Source: Tardiphaga sp.
GTDB taxonomy: Bacteria; Pseudomonadota; Alphaproteobacteria; Rhizobiales; Xanthobacteraceae
Length of the DNA stretch: 11,015 nt
Reading direction: 5' to 3'
Assembly (NCBI GenBank): GCA_028290325.1
Contig: JAQGJY010000282.1
Coordinates: 1 to 11,015 of the forward strand
Below, one piece after another: positions 1-7,611 of this stretch; position 1 is the stretch's first letter; each line of letters opens with the position of its first letter. The position numbers were made by a program, and so were the translations under genes. The notes under the pieces are model-generated. The model was not told the DNA's origin. It saw nothing but the letters and a program-made list of their open reading frames with translations, and did no database searches.

Positions 1-194
1 GGATTTTCATCGGCTCGGAGAACAAGCTGTTCTCGCTGTCAGGCTCATCGACGATCATCGCGCCCTATAGCGACGGCTCCGGCCAGATCGTCGGCGTGCT
101 CGGCGTGATCGGCCCGACGCGGCTGAATTATGCCCGCGTCATCCCGATGGTGGATTATGCCGCCCGCATCGTCAGCCAGATGCTGAAGGGGTGA
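1..194 (+). CDS. hrcA: HrcA, heat-inducible transcription repressor (3' end only)
   Basis: The reading frame enters from the left edge and ends at TGA 192-194, giving the last 63 or so residues. The stretch IFIGSENKLFSLSGSSTIIA, followed about 13 residues later by VGVLGVIGPTRLNYARVIP and by VDYAARIV near the end, is the typical C-terminus of HrcA. In this family HrcA dimers bind the CIRCE inverted repeat in front of groESL (and dnaK in some bacteria), and their activity is tuned by the GroEL chaperonin. The DNA-binding N-terminus lies outside the window. grpE follows 95 bp downstream on the same strand, the usual alphaproteobacterial order. No CIRCE repeat is visible here, so its target must lie elsewhere. 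The identification is firm; the start cannot be given. Confidence 0.93.
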   Translation, partial: IFIGSENKLFSLSGSSTIIAPYSDGSGQIVGVLGVIGPTRLNYARVIPMVDYAARIVSQMLKG

Positions 195-209
195 TACCAC
201 CTCTCGCAA

Positions 210-238
210 CTTGATTTCCGGGGCTGAAACCCCGATAT
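210..238 (+). promoter_or_regulatory. Candidate RpoH (sigma-32) promoter for grpE
   Basis: CTTG at 210-213 is followed after 18 bases by CCGATAT at 232-238. This matches 6 of 7 bases of the CCTATAT -10 in the much better promoter in front of dnaK, where the spacer is 17. Transcription would start near 245, leaving a leader of about 45 nt before grpE. The spacer overlaps a small hairpin (CGGGG 219-223 with CCCCG 230-234), so the match could be fortuitous. Inference only. Confidence 0.4.
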
Positions 239-275
239 CCGGCTCAACCCATCCATTCAGTTCAGTCGATTTGTC

Positions 276-282
276 GAGAAGG
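276..282 (+). promoter_or_regulatory. Ribosome binding site of grpE
   Basis: GAGAAGG lies 7 nt before the ATG at 290 and fixes this start for grpE. Confidence 0.7.
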
Positions 283-289
283 CAGCGTC

Positions 290-925
290 ATGACCGATTC
301 CAACGGCCCCAAGGACAATTCCCAGAACAATTTTAAGGACAATTCCCAAGACAATTCCAATCCCGACAAGCCGGCCCAGGACCGCGAGCCGGCGATGTCG
401 AAGCCCTACATCATGCCGGATGATCCGGAGGACGGCGGCAACGAGGCGCTGGTCAAGGAAGCCGCCGAGGCGCGCGACAAAATGCTGCGGACGCTGGCGG
501 AGATGGAAAATCTGCGGAAGCGGACGCAGAAGGAAGTCGCCGATGGTCGGACTTACGCGATCGCCAATTTCGCCCGCGACGTGCTCGACATCGCCGACAA
601 TCTGCAACGCGCGCTCGACGCGGTGCCGGCCGAGGCCAAGGCCGCCGCCGAGGCCGGGATCAAGGCGCTGATCGAGGGCGTCGAATTGACCGAGCGGTCG
701 CTGCTCAACACGCTGGAAAAGAACGGCGTCAAGAAATTCGACCCGGCCGGCGAGAAGTTCGACCCGAACTTCCAGCAGGCGATGTACGAGGTGCCGGATT
801 CGTCGGTCCCGGCGGGCACCGTGGTGCAGGTCGTGCAGGCCGGCTACACGATCGGCGATCGCGTGCTGCGCCCGGCTTTGGTCGCGGTGTCAAAGGGCGG
901 CACCAAGGTGACCGCGTCGGAGTAA
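290..925 (+). CDS. grpE: GrpE, nucleotide exchange factor for DnaK
   Basis: The protein of 211 residues is the cytosolic co-chaperone that, as a dimer, opens the DnaK nucleotide cleft to release ADP. The long helix region is visible around residues 55-115 (EAAEARDKMLRTLAEMENLR, then ANFARDVLDIADNLQRAL). The C-terminal beta domain runs from about 145 to 204, with the family signature from VVQAGYTIGDRVLRPALVAV. The first 35 or so residues are low-complexity, rich in Asn, Asp, Ser and Gln, and come from a short DNA duplication (311-359). This fits the unconserved, flexible N-terminus of the family. The start at 290 is supported by the SD sequence at 276-282. grpE follows hrcA, with a possible heat-shock promoter between them, and converges on pncA downstream. 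Confidence 0.97.
   Translation: MTDSNGPKDNSQNNFKDNSQDNSNPDKPAQDREPAMSKPYIMPDDPEDGGNEALVKEAAEARDKMLRTLAEMENLRKRTQKEVADGRTYAIANFARDVLDIADNLQRALDAVPAEAKAAAEAGIKALIEGVELTERSLLNTLEKNGVKKFDPAGEKFDPNFQQAMYEVPDSSVPAGTVVQVVQAGYTIGDRVLRPALVAVSKGGTKVTASE
311..359 (+). repeat. 24-bp tandem duplication in the 5' end of grpE
   Basis: AAGGACAATTCCCA occurs at 311-324 and again at 335-348, a period of 24 bp or 8 codons. A third partial copy, GACAATTCCA, is at 350-359. The encoded repeat is KDNSQNNF / KDNSQDNSN. The stretch is A-rich compared with the GC-rich surroundings and is in frame, so it only lengthens the disordered N-terminus of GrpE. Confidence 0.85.
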
Positions 926-932
926 TCCGAGC

Positions 933-965
933 CTGGCCGTCACCTCCGCGAAGGCGGAGGGCCAG
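933..965. terminator. Hairpin between convergent grpE and pncA, possible bidirectional terminator
   Basis: CCTCCGC (943-949) and GCGGAGG (954-960) form a perfect 7-bp stem with a GAAG tetraloop. An outer stem CTGGC (933-937) with GCCAG (961-965) extends it across a 5-nt bulge. It starts 8 bp after the grpE stop and lies 32 bp beyond the pncA stop, so it could end both transcripts. No T-run follows on either strand, so a REP-like repeat is equally possible. GGCCGTCA occurs twice (935-942 and 969-976), flanking the stem. Confidence 0.45.
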
Positions 966-996
966 CACGGCCGTCATCGATGCGCTGGAATGTTGT

Positions 997-1671
997 TCAC
1001 CGGCCTTCGCGGGCGACGATGGTCTGTGTTTTCAAATCACGCGACTGAATCCGCATGACACCGGCTTTCGCCATGGCGTCCCACGCTGTGGCCAGCGAGC
1101 CCCGCGTGTCGATGCCGCGGCAGGCGTCTTCGATGACAATGGTCTCGAAGCCCGCCTTGCGCGCATCCAGCGCGCTCCAGGCGACGCAGAAATCGGTGGC
1201 GAGACCGACCAGAAACACTCGCTGCAGGCCGCGCGCCGTCAGATAGCTCGCCAGTCCCGTCGTGGTCTTGCCATCGGCCTCGGTGAAGGCCGAATAGCTG
1301 TCGATCTCCTTGTGAAATCCCTTGCGCAGCACCAGCGCCGCCTGTGGAATCGCGAGATGTTTCGATAGGGCCGCGCCGTCGGTGCCCTGCACGCAGTGGT
1401 CCGGCCACAGCACCTGCCGGCCGTAGGCCACATCGATCGTCTCGAACGGTGTCTTGCCGGCATGGCTGGAGGCGAATGAGATGTGGCCTTCGGTATGCCA
1501 ATCCTGCGTCAGCACGACGTTGGCGAAGGACTTTGCGATCGTGTTGATGATCGGCACGATCTGATCGCCATTCGCCACCGCGAGGCTGCCGCCGGGCAAA
1601 AAGTCGTTCTGCACGTCGATCACGAGCAGCACCGCATTGGCACCGACCGCGATCTGGCCGGTGCCCGTCAT
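997..1671 (-). CDS. pncA: PncA, nicotinamidase of the isochorismatase-like fold
   Basis: The enzyme hydrolyses nicotinamide to nicotinic acid and ammonia in NAD salvage. The catalytic triad of the family is visible: Asp19 in LLVIDVQNDF, Lys117 in LVLRKGFHKE and Cys162 in LATDFCVAWSALDA. The metal-site residues Asp57, His59 and His63 occur in LTQDWHTEGH, and His92 in LWPDHCVQGTDGA. The frame stays open upstream to 1845, but that extension overlaps the neighbouring gene and has no family similarity. The ATG at 1669-1671 places IDVQNDF near residue 19, as expected, and gives 224 residues. Only a weak SD is visible. It lies 53 bp downstream of the exported-protein gene on the same strand and is probably transcribed with it. 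A related amidohydrolase specificity (pyrazinamide is a known side substrate) is likely shared. Confidence 0.94.
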   Translation of the reverse strand: MTGTGQIAVGANAVLLVIDVQNDFLPGGSLAVANGDQIVPIINTIAKSFANVVLTQDWHTEGHISFASSHAGKTPFETIDVAYGRQVLWPDHCVQGTDGAALSKHLAIPQAALVLRKGFHKEIDSYSAFTEADGKTTTGLASYLTARGLQRVFLVGLATDFCVAWSALDARKAGFETIVIEDACRGIDTRGSLATAWDAMAKAGVMRIQSRDLKTQTIVAREGR

Positions 1672-1724
1672 CGCTGCAAGTCCCGAGAACCGTTCATCGC
1701 CGGCATCGCCGATCCTCGTCGCGT

Positions 1725-2678
1725 CTAGCGTGGCTCGATGCCGTCGCGGACGGCGCGGAAGCGGGTGAAGGCGGTCGGCCACTGATCGCGCGGCGCGCTG
1801 GCGATGATCCGCAACGCGGCCGAGCCGCTGCCGAACCGCAGCCATTGCACCACCGTCACCGGCGTCGTGCCGCTGGTGGCCTCGACGCGGGTTTCATAAC
1901 CCGGCGAACCGTCGATCCGCATCGGCTCCGACGAAGTGATGCGGGCATCGCGCAGACCCGGGATCTGCGCCGCCGCCTGCTGGGCGAAGCGGCCGCGATC
2001 TTCCGGCTTTTCGACCGAGGCCGCGATCGAGCCGAGAATCATGAAGGGCGCGGTTTCGATATTGGTGTCGCCGCTGGCATCACCGATCAGCACCGCCGCG
2101 CCGGGCGCAAGCGTGCGCACCGACTTGAAGTCGCTCAATTCCGTGACCTTGAACGGCAGCATGCCGAGCTGCTCCTCGATCGGGACGTCCTTGCGGACCG
2201 CCGTCGTGGCCAGCATCTTGCGGACCGCGTCGTCGGAGAACGTCGCGCCGGCGCTGGCGGCGACCTGAATGGCGACATAGCCCGAGAACGAGTCGCCGGG
2301 CACGATCATCGAGTAGCGCCGGACGTCGTCGGCCCCCACCTTGGCGGTTTCCACGGTGAAGAACCCCTTGCCGGCGGCGGTCTCGATCGGCTCCGGCTTG
2401 ACGCCGTTCGGTCCGACGGCGGCGGGCGCGTCGGTCTTCAGGGCATTTTCGACTTCGCTGTAGGCCGCGGACGGCAATTCGGTCATCAGCATCTTGACGC
2501 CGTTGTCGTTGCTCTCGAAGCCGACGAAGGCCTGCGCCTTTTGCAGGCCGGCGAGCGGCACGAGGCCGACCCGGAGGCCCGGCGGATACACCACGTCGGC
2601 GGCCAGCGCCGGCATTGCGATGACGGACAGCAGCGCGAAAGCTGCATAACGGACGATTTGGCGTGCGGTTTGCGTCAT
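1725..2678 (-). CDS. Conserved exported protein of unknown function, two similar halves
   Basis: I do not recognise a named gene. The 317-residue product starts with a Sec-type signal peptide: charged N-terminus (residues 1-10), hydrophobic core (11-22) and a cleavage site after MPALA or the next Ala, so it is probably periplasmic. The mature part seems to contain two related modules, about 33-162 and 173-315. Each has a hydrophobic strand set, then a PEPIE/SEPMRIDG turn followed by FFTVETA or YETRVEA, then a long strand (SGYVAIQVAAS or SAALRIIASA), and a final helix ending in AVR. This pattern resembles small PsbP/Mog1-like alpha-beta domains, which is inference only. The start ATG at 2676-2678 begins the signal peptide; the SD is weak. 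pncA follows 53 bp downstream. Divergent from dnaK across about 330 bp. Confidence 0.8.
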   Translation of the reverse strand: MTQTARQIVRYAAFALLSVIAMPALAADVVYPPGLRVGLVPLAGLQKAQAFVGFESNDNGVKMLMTELPSAAYSEVENALKTDAPAAVGPNGVKPEPIETAAGKGFFTVETAKVGADDVRRYSMIVPGDSFSGYVAIQVAASAGATFSDDAVRKMLATTAVRKDVPIEEQLGMLPFKVTELSDFKSVRTLAPGAAVLIGDASGDTNIETAPFMILGSIAASVEKPEDRGRFAQQAAAQIPGLRDARITSSEPMRIDGSPGYETRVEATSGTTPVTVVQWLRFGSGSAALRIIASAPRDQWPTAFTRFRAVRDGIEPR

Positions 2679-2882
2679 GAAATTCTACTGGGTTGGCATT
2701 GAGGCCGTTCGATGGTCGGACCGCTGCGACGAGACGCGCGCTTGGCGCGCAACAATTTCCTGTTCGCCGCGCGAGATCAAGCGGCATCCGTCGCGGACCC
2801 CCGACCGACCAAGCGCGCCGTTAACGAATGATGCCGATCGGTCGCAACGCGGCAGATGTTTCAGTCCTGACGTTGCGCGGTC

Positions 2883-2913
2883 CTTGCAGGCCCCACCCCC
2901 CCTCCTATATGAG
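2883..2913 (+). promoter_or_regulatory. RpoH (sigma-32) heat-shock promoter of dnaK
   Basis: CTTG at 2883-2886, 17 bases, then CCTATATGAG at 2904-2913. This fits the alphaproteobacterial RpoH form CTTG-N17/18-CYTATNT very well. Transcription should begin near 2918, giving a leader of about 95 nt to the ATG at 3015. No CIRCE inverted repeat is present, so control is by RpoH and not HrcA. Confidence 0.8.
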
Positions 2914-2920
2914 GCCTACC

Positions 2921-2936
2921 GTCGCAGTTTCGCGAC
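2921..2936 (+). other. 5'-terminal hairpin of the dnaK leader
   Basis: GTCGC (2921-2925) pairs with GCGAC (2932-2936) around a 6-nt loop, only a few bases after the predicted transcription start. Hairpins at an mRNA 5' end can slow decay. The stem is short, so the role is a guess. Confidence 0.35.
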
Positions 2937-2997
2937 AATTCGTTATTTGGGGGTTCGGTTCGGTGCGCCGTCAGGGCCCGACCAACCTGCCGCAAAA

Positions 2998-3004
2998 AGA
3001 AGGA
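2998..3004 (+). promoter_or_regulatory. Ribosome binding site deciding the dnaK start
   Basis: AGAAGGA ends one base before the ATG at 3006 but 10 nt before the ATG at 3015. Ribosomes need several bases between SD and start, so 3015 is favoured. Its product begins MGKVIGIDLG, the usual DnaK N-terminus. Confidence 0.7.
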
Positions 3005-3014
3005 TATGAGCACC

Positions 3015-4916
<1,902 letters not shown>

Positions 4917-4918
4917 GC

Positions 4919-4956
4919 GATCACAGGGTGATCTGATGCCTCGCAAAATCACGAGG
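4919..4956 (+). other. Two small stem-loops just after the dnaK stop
   Basis: GATCAC (4919-4924) pairs with GTGATC (4928-4933) over a 3-nt loop, and CCTCG (4939-4943) pairs with CGAGG (4952-4956) over an 8-nt loop. They begin 2 bp after the dnaK stop codon. No T-run follows, so they may block 3' exonucleases and not terminate transcription. Confidence 0.4.
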
Positions 4957-4962
4957 ACGTCA

Positions 4963-5073
4963 CCCCCGGACAAAAGCGCGAAGCGCGTCTTCGCGTCGAT
5001 GATCCGGGGGTCCATCTGGCAGAATTGATGGATGGCCGGGTCGGCGAGCGCGAATGCGCTCTTGCCCGGCCAT
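4963..5073. repeat. Composite palindromic repeat (three successive stem-loops) between dnaK and dnaJ
   Basis: First stem-loop: CCCCCGGA (4963-4970) with TCCGGGGG (5003-5010), enclosing a second stem CGCGAAG (4977-4983) with CTTCGCG (4989-4995). Second: TCCATC (5011-5016) with GATGGA (5027-5032). Third: ATGGCCGGG (5032-5040) with CCCGGCCAT (5065-5073), enclosing GAGCGC (5046-5051) with GCGCTC (5056-5061). All arms are perfect. The arrangement resembles dispersed intergenic elements I recall from Bradyrhizobium and Rhodopseudomonas genomes; that recollection is unverified. It ends 18 bp before the dnaJ start. Confidence 0.85.
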
Positions 5074-5091
5074 GATAGTTGAGACCAAAGC

Positions 5092-6225
5092 ATGTCCACC
5101 AAACGCTGTTACTACGAAGCTCTGGAAGTCGAACGCTCGGCTGACGACGGCGCGCTGAAGTCGGCGTTTCGCAAGCTGGCGATGAAGTGGCACCCCGACA
5201 AAAATCCGGGCGATCCCGGCAGCGAGGCCCGCTTCAAGGAAATCGCCGAGGCCTATGACGTCTTGAAGGACGGCGACAAGCGCGCCGCCTACGACCGCTA
5301 TGGTCACGCGGCTTTCGAGCAGGGCCACGGCAGCGGTCCCGGCTTCGGCGCCGGCTTCGCGTCGTCGTTCTCCGACATCTTCGAAGACCTGTTCGGCATG
5401 GCCGGCCAACGCGGCGGCCGCGGCGGCGGTCGCGAGCGCGGCCAGGATCTGCGCTACAATATGGAAATCACGCTGGAGGATGCGTTCCTCGGCAAGACCG
5501 CGCAGATTGAAATTCCGGTTGCCGTGACCTGCGAGTCCTGTTCGGGGACCGGCGCGAAGGCCGGCACCAAGCCCAAAACCTGCGGCACCTGCGGCGGCGC
5601 CGGTCGGGTGCGGCAGGCCCAGGGCTTCTTCACGCTGGAGCGGACCTGCCCGAGCTGTCAGGGGCGCGGCCAGACGATCGACGATCCGTGCCCGTCTTGT
5701 TCGGGGCAGGGGCGCGTCGAGCGCGAGCGCACCTTGTCCGTCAACATCCCGCAGGGCGTCGAGGACGGCACCCGGATCCGTCTCGCTGGCGAGGGCGAGG
5801 CCGGTTCGCGCGGCGGCCCGGCAGGCGATCTCTATATTTTCCTGTCGCTGGCGACGCACGAATTCTTCCAGCGCGACGGCGCGGACCTGCATTGCCGGGT
5901 GCCGATCTCGATGGTCTCGGCCGCCTTGGGCGGCGAGTTCGAGGTGCCGACGATCGACAAGGGCAAGACCAAGGTGAAGGTGCCGTCCGGCACGCAGTCC
6001 GGTCGCCGGTTCCGGATCGCGTCGAAGGGCATGCCGGTGCTGCGGTCGCGCCAGATGGGCGACATGTACGTGCAGGTCGTGGTCGAGACGCCGCAGAACC
6101 TGACCAAGAAGCAGCAGGAGCTTTTGGCCGAGTTCGAAAAATTATCGTCGGGTGCAACTCAACCCGAGGCCGCGGGTTTCTTCACCAAGGTCAAGGACTT
6201 CTTCGGTACCCGCGCGGCCACCTGA
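5092..6225 (+). CDS. dnaJ: DnaJ, Hsp40 co-chaperone (type I)
   Basis: Stimulates DnaK ATPase activity and delivers unfolded substrates to it. The 377 residues show the full type I layout. The J domain is at 1-70 with HPD at 34-36. A Gly/Phe-rich linker runs from about 75 to 118. The zinc domain has four CxxC motifs: Cys147/150, 164/167, 186/189 and 200/203. Two beta C-terminal domains follow, and the C-terminus is dimerisation-like. The ATG at 5092 gives the standard start; a weak GAGA SD lies 7 nt before it. It is on the same strand as dnaK, which likely supplies most of its transcription through the repeat-filled gap. No hairpin terminator is visible after it. Confidence 0.98.
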   Translation: MSTKRCYYEALEVERSADDGALKSAFRKLAMKWHPDKNPGDPGSEARFKEIAEAYDVLKDGDKRAAYDRYGHAAFEQGHGSGPGFGAGFASSFSDIFEDLFGMAGQRGGRGGGRERGQDLRYNMEITLEDAFLGKTAQIEIPVAVTCESCSGTGAKAGTKPKTCGTCGGAGRVRQAQGFFTLERTCPSCQGRGQTIDDPCPSCSGQGRVERERTLSVNIPQGVEDGTRIRLAGEGEAGSRGGPAGDLYIFLSLATHEFFQRDGADLHCRVPISMVSAALGGEFEVPTIDKGKTKVKVPSGTQSGRRFRIASKGMPVLRSRQMGDMYVQVVVETPQNLTKKQQELLAEFEKLSSGATQPEAAGFFTKVKDFFGTRAAT

Positions 6226-6235
6226 CGGCAGATCG

Positions 6236-6263
6236 CTTGACCGTTTTGCGTGTTGCCTATACC
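6236..6263 (+). promoter_or_regulatory. Weak candidate promoter for pmtA
   Basis: CTTGAC (6236-6241) and CTATAC (6257-6262) resemble the -35 and -10 of alphaproteobacterial vegetative promoters, but the spacer is 15 instead of about 17. As an RpoH site it would read CTTG-N16-CCTATAC, one base short. It would separate pmtA partly from the dnaKJ transcript. Confidence 0.3.
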
Positions 6264-6317
6264 TCTTTGTGATTAAAGTCTGTCAATCCGCGCGTTGCGG
6301 TCCCGCCTGGAAGCGAC

Positions 6318-6920
6318 ATGCCCCTCCAATCGTCCGCGCGTGCGTTGAAGAAACCACTTCGTCTCGACGACGAGGTGCGGTTCCTCCGCTCCTGGATCGA
6401 GAAGCCCCTGCACATGGGCGCGGTCATGCCATCGGGCAAGTTGCTGGCCCGCACCATGGCAAATTACGTCGATGCCAGCGCGACCGGCCCTGTCGTCGAA
6501 CTTGGGCCCGGCACCGGCGCCATCACCAATGCGCTCATCGAGCATGGCATCGATCAGAAGCGTCTGGTGCTCGTCGAATACAATCCCGCCTTCTGCGTGT
6601 TGCTGCGTGACCGCTATCCGCAGGCGACCGTGCTGCAGGGCGATGCTTACAAGCTGCGCGATACGCTCTGGAACGTGCTGGATGCGCCCGCCTCCGCCGT
6701 CGTCTCCGGTCTGCCGCTCGTCACCAAGCCGATGCTGACCCGGATGAAGCTGATCCGCGATGCGTTCGCCATGCTGTCGCCCGCCGCGCCCTTCATCCAG
6801 TTCACCTATTCCGTCGCGCCGCCGATTCCGAAATCGTTGCCTGGCGTCACCACCGAAGCCTCCGAGCGGATCTGGATGAACCTGCCTCCGGCGCGCGTCT
6901 GGGTCTACCGCAAGGGCTGA
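6318..6920 (+). CDS. pmtA: PmtA-type phospholipid N-methyltransferase
   Basis: A 200-residue SAM-dependent methyltransferase of the Sinorhizobium/Rhodobacter PmtA class, which methylates phosphatidylethanolamine stepwise towards phosphatidylcholine at the inner membrane. Motif I VVELGPGTGAIT is at 59-70, the acidic ribose contact VEYNP at 86-90 and GDAYKL at 108-113. The N-terminal segment WIEKPLHMGAVMPSG (26-40) is characteristic of PmtA and the related 16S rRNA-methylase-like proteins. There is no transmembrane segment. GGAAG (6309-6313) lies 4 nt before the ATG. It follows dnaJ by 92 bp, an order I recall from Bradyrhizobium but have not checked. Strains of this group often carry several Pmt enzymes, so exact substrate preference (PE or its mono- or dimethyl forms) cannot be read from sequence. 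Confidence 0.88.
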   Translation: MPLQSSARALKKPLRLDDEVRFLRSWIEKPLHMGAVMPSGKLLARTMANYVDASATGPVVELGPGTGAITNALIEHGIDQKRLVLVEYNPAFCVLLRDRYPQATVLQGDAYKLRDTLWNVLDAPASAVVSGLPLVTKPMLTRMKLIRDAFAMLSPAAPFIQFTYSVAPPIPKSLPGVTTEASERIWMNLPPARVWVYRKG

Positions 6921-6989
6921 TCGGCGTCGGGTCGCGAACGTTGGGCTCGGCTCCGGTGTTCCCACTTTCACGCGATGCGGCCATGATTT

Positions 6990-7012
6990 GCTTCAAACGT
7001 CAGTTTGCAAGC
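6990..7012 (+). promoter_or_regulatory. Imperfect palindrome in front of the FMN reductase gene, possible operator
   Basis: GCTT-CAAAC (6990-6998) is the inverse of GTTTG-C-AAGC (7003-7012) apart from one inserted C, around a GTCA centre. It sits just upstream of a TAGTAT -10-like hexamer (7015-7020), where a regulator could overlap the promoter. No matching regulator gene is nearby. Confidence 0.3.
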
Positions 7013-7014
7013 TC

Positions 7015-7020
7015 TAGTAT
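7015..7020 (+). promoter_or_regulatory. -10-like hexamer adjoining the FMN reductase start (possible leaderless mRNA)
   Basis: TAGTAT ends 6 bp before the ATG at 7027, so transcription from it would start at or next to the A of the ATG. No SD sequence is present before this gene. A -35 match at good distance is not obvious. Confidence 0.35.
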
Positions 7021-7026
7021 CGGTCC

Positions 7027-7605
7027 ATGTCAGCCATCAAAATCCTGGTCATTCCCGGCTCGCTGCGCACCGGCTCGCACAATGTCCGCCTCGCGGCGGC
7101 GGCGGTCGACGAGCTGGCGCGCGCCGATGTCGATGTCACGCGGCTATCGCTCGGCGATTATCCGCTGCCGATCTATGACGGCGATCTCGAAGACAAATCC
7201 GGCGTGCCGCTGCATGCGATCAATCTCAAGCGGATGATCGGCGCGCATGACGGCGTGCTGCTGGTGACGCCGGAATACAATTCCTCGCTGCCGGCGCTGG
7301 TAAAGAACGCGATCGACTGGGTGACCCGCGTCGCCGATTCCGGCGAGACCCCCGGCGAGGTATTGCGCGGCCGGCCGTTCGCGATCGCCTCGGCGTCGGA
7401 AGGCAGGCTCGGCGGATCGCGCTGCCTCGCGGCGCTGCGTCTGATCCTGTCGGGCTGCCGGGCGACGGTGATCCCGAACCAGATGGCGCTGTCGTTCGCG
7501 CATGAGGCCTATGACGATCGCGATCGCCTCAAACTGCCGGCCGACAAAACAGCGCTGTGGGATATGGTGCGGCAGTTGATCGACGTCGCGCAGCGGATGA
7601 AGTGA
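7027..7605 (+). CDS. NAD(P)H-dependent FMN reductase family protein
   Basis: A 192-residue soluble flavoprotein of the flavodoxin-like NADPH-dependent FMN reductase family (SsuE/chromate or azo reductase relatives). Members pass electrons from NAD(P)H to flavin or quinone-like acceptors. The phosphate-binding loop is GSLRTGSHN (11-19) and the flavin-contacting motif is TPEYNSSLPALVKNAIDW (81-98), both intact. The ATG at 7027 gives a family-typical N-terminus, IKILVIPGSLR. No SD is visible, so it may be read leaderless. The stop lies 6 bp before pyrF, whose SD overlaps it, so the two are cotranscribed and probably translationally coupled. The physiological substrate cannot be inferred; a quinone or azo reductase role is as possible as FMN reduction. 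Confidence 0.88.
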   Translation: MSAIKILVIPGSLRTGSHNVRLAAAAVDELARADVDVTRLSLGDYPLPIYDGDLEDKSGVPLHAINLKRMIGAHDGVLLVTPEYNSSLPALVKNAIDWVTRVADSGETPGEVLRGRPFAIASASEGRLGGSRCLAALRLILSGCRATVIPNQMALSFAHEAYDDRDRLKLPADKTALWDMVRQLIDVAQRMK

Positions 7606-7611
7606 GGACCG

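Larger units (their letters stand above)
2679..3014. other. Divergent intergenic region between the exported-protein gene and dnaK
   Basis: This stretch of more than 300 bp has no convincing gene. The right half holds the RpoH-type promoter of dnaK (2883-2913), a leader hairpin and the dnaK SD. The left half must carry the promoter of the minus-strand exported-protein gene, but I see no good sigma-70 match there. It does contain a GC-rich 6-bp hairpin, GCGCGC (2736-2741) with GCGCGC (2745-2750) and a TTG loop. Short open frames here lack family features and good start signals. Confidence 0.6.

Noticed and set aside
1672..1845. Upstream extension of pncA to 1845
   Set aside because: It would overlap the exported-protein gene by about 120 bp, is Arg-rich out-of-frame sequence, and pushes the catalytic Asp far from its normal N-terminal position.
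1845..2702. 285-codon plus-strand frame opposite the exported-protein gene
   Set aside because: It is an Arg/His/Asp-rich mirror frame. The minus-strand frame has a clear signal peptide and ordinary composition.
2679..3014. CIRCE (HrcA operator) upstream of dnaK
   Set aside because: No TTAGCACTC-N9-GAGTGCTAA-like inverted repeat is present; the RpoH-type promoter explains regulation.
2918..3014. ROSE-type or other RNA thermometer in the dnaK leader
   Set aside because: No stretch complementary to the AGAAGGA SD was found in the leader, and the promoter already gives heat control.
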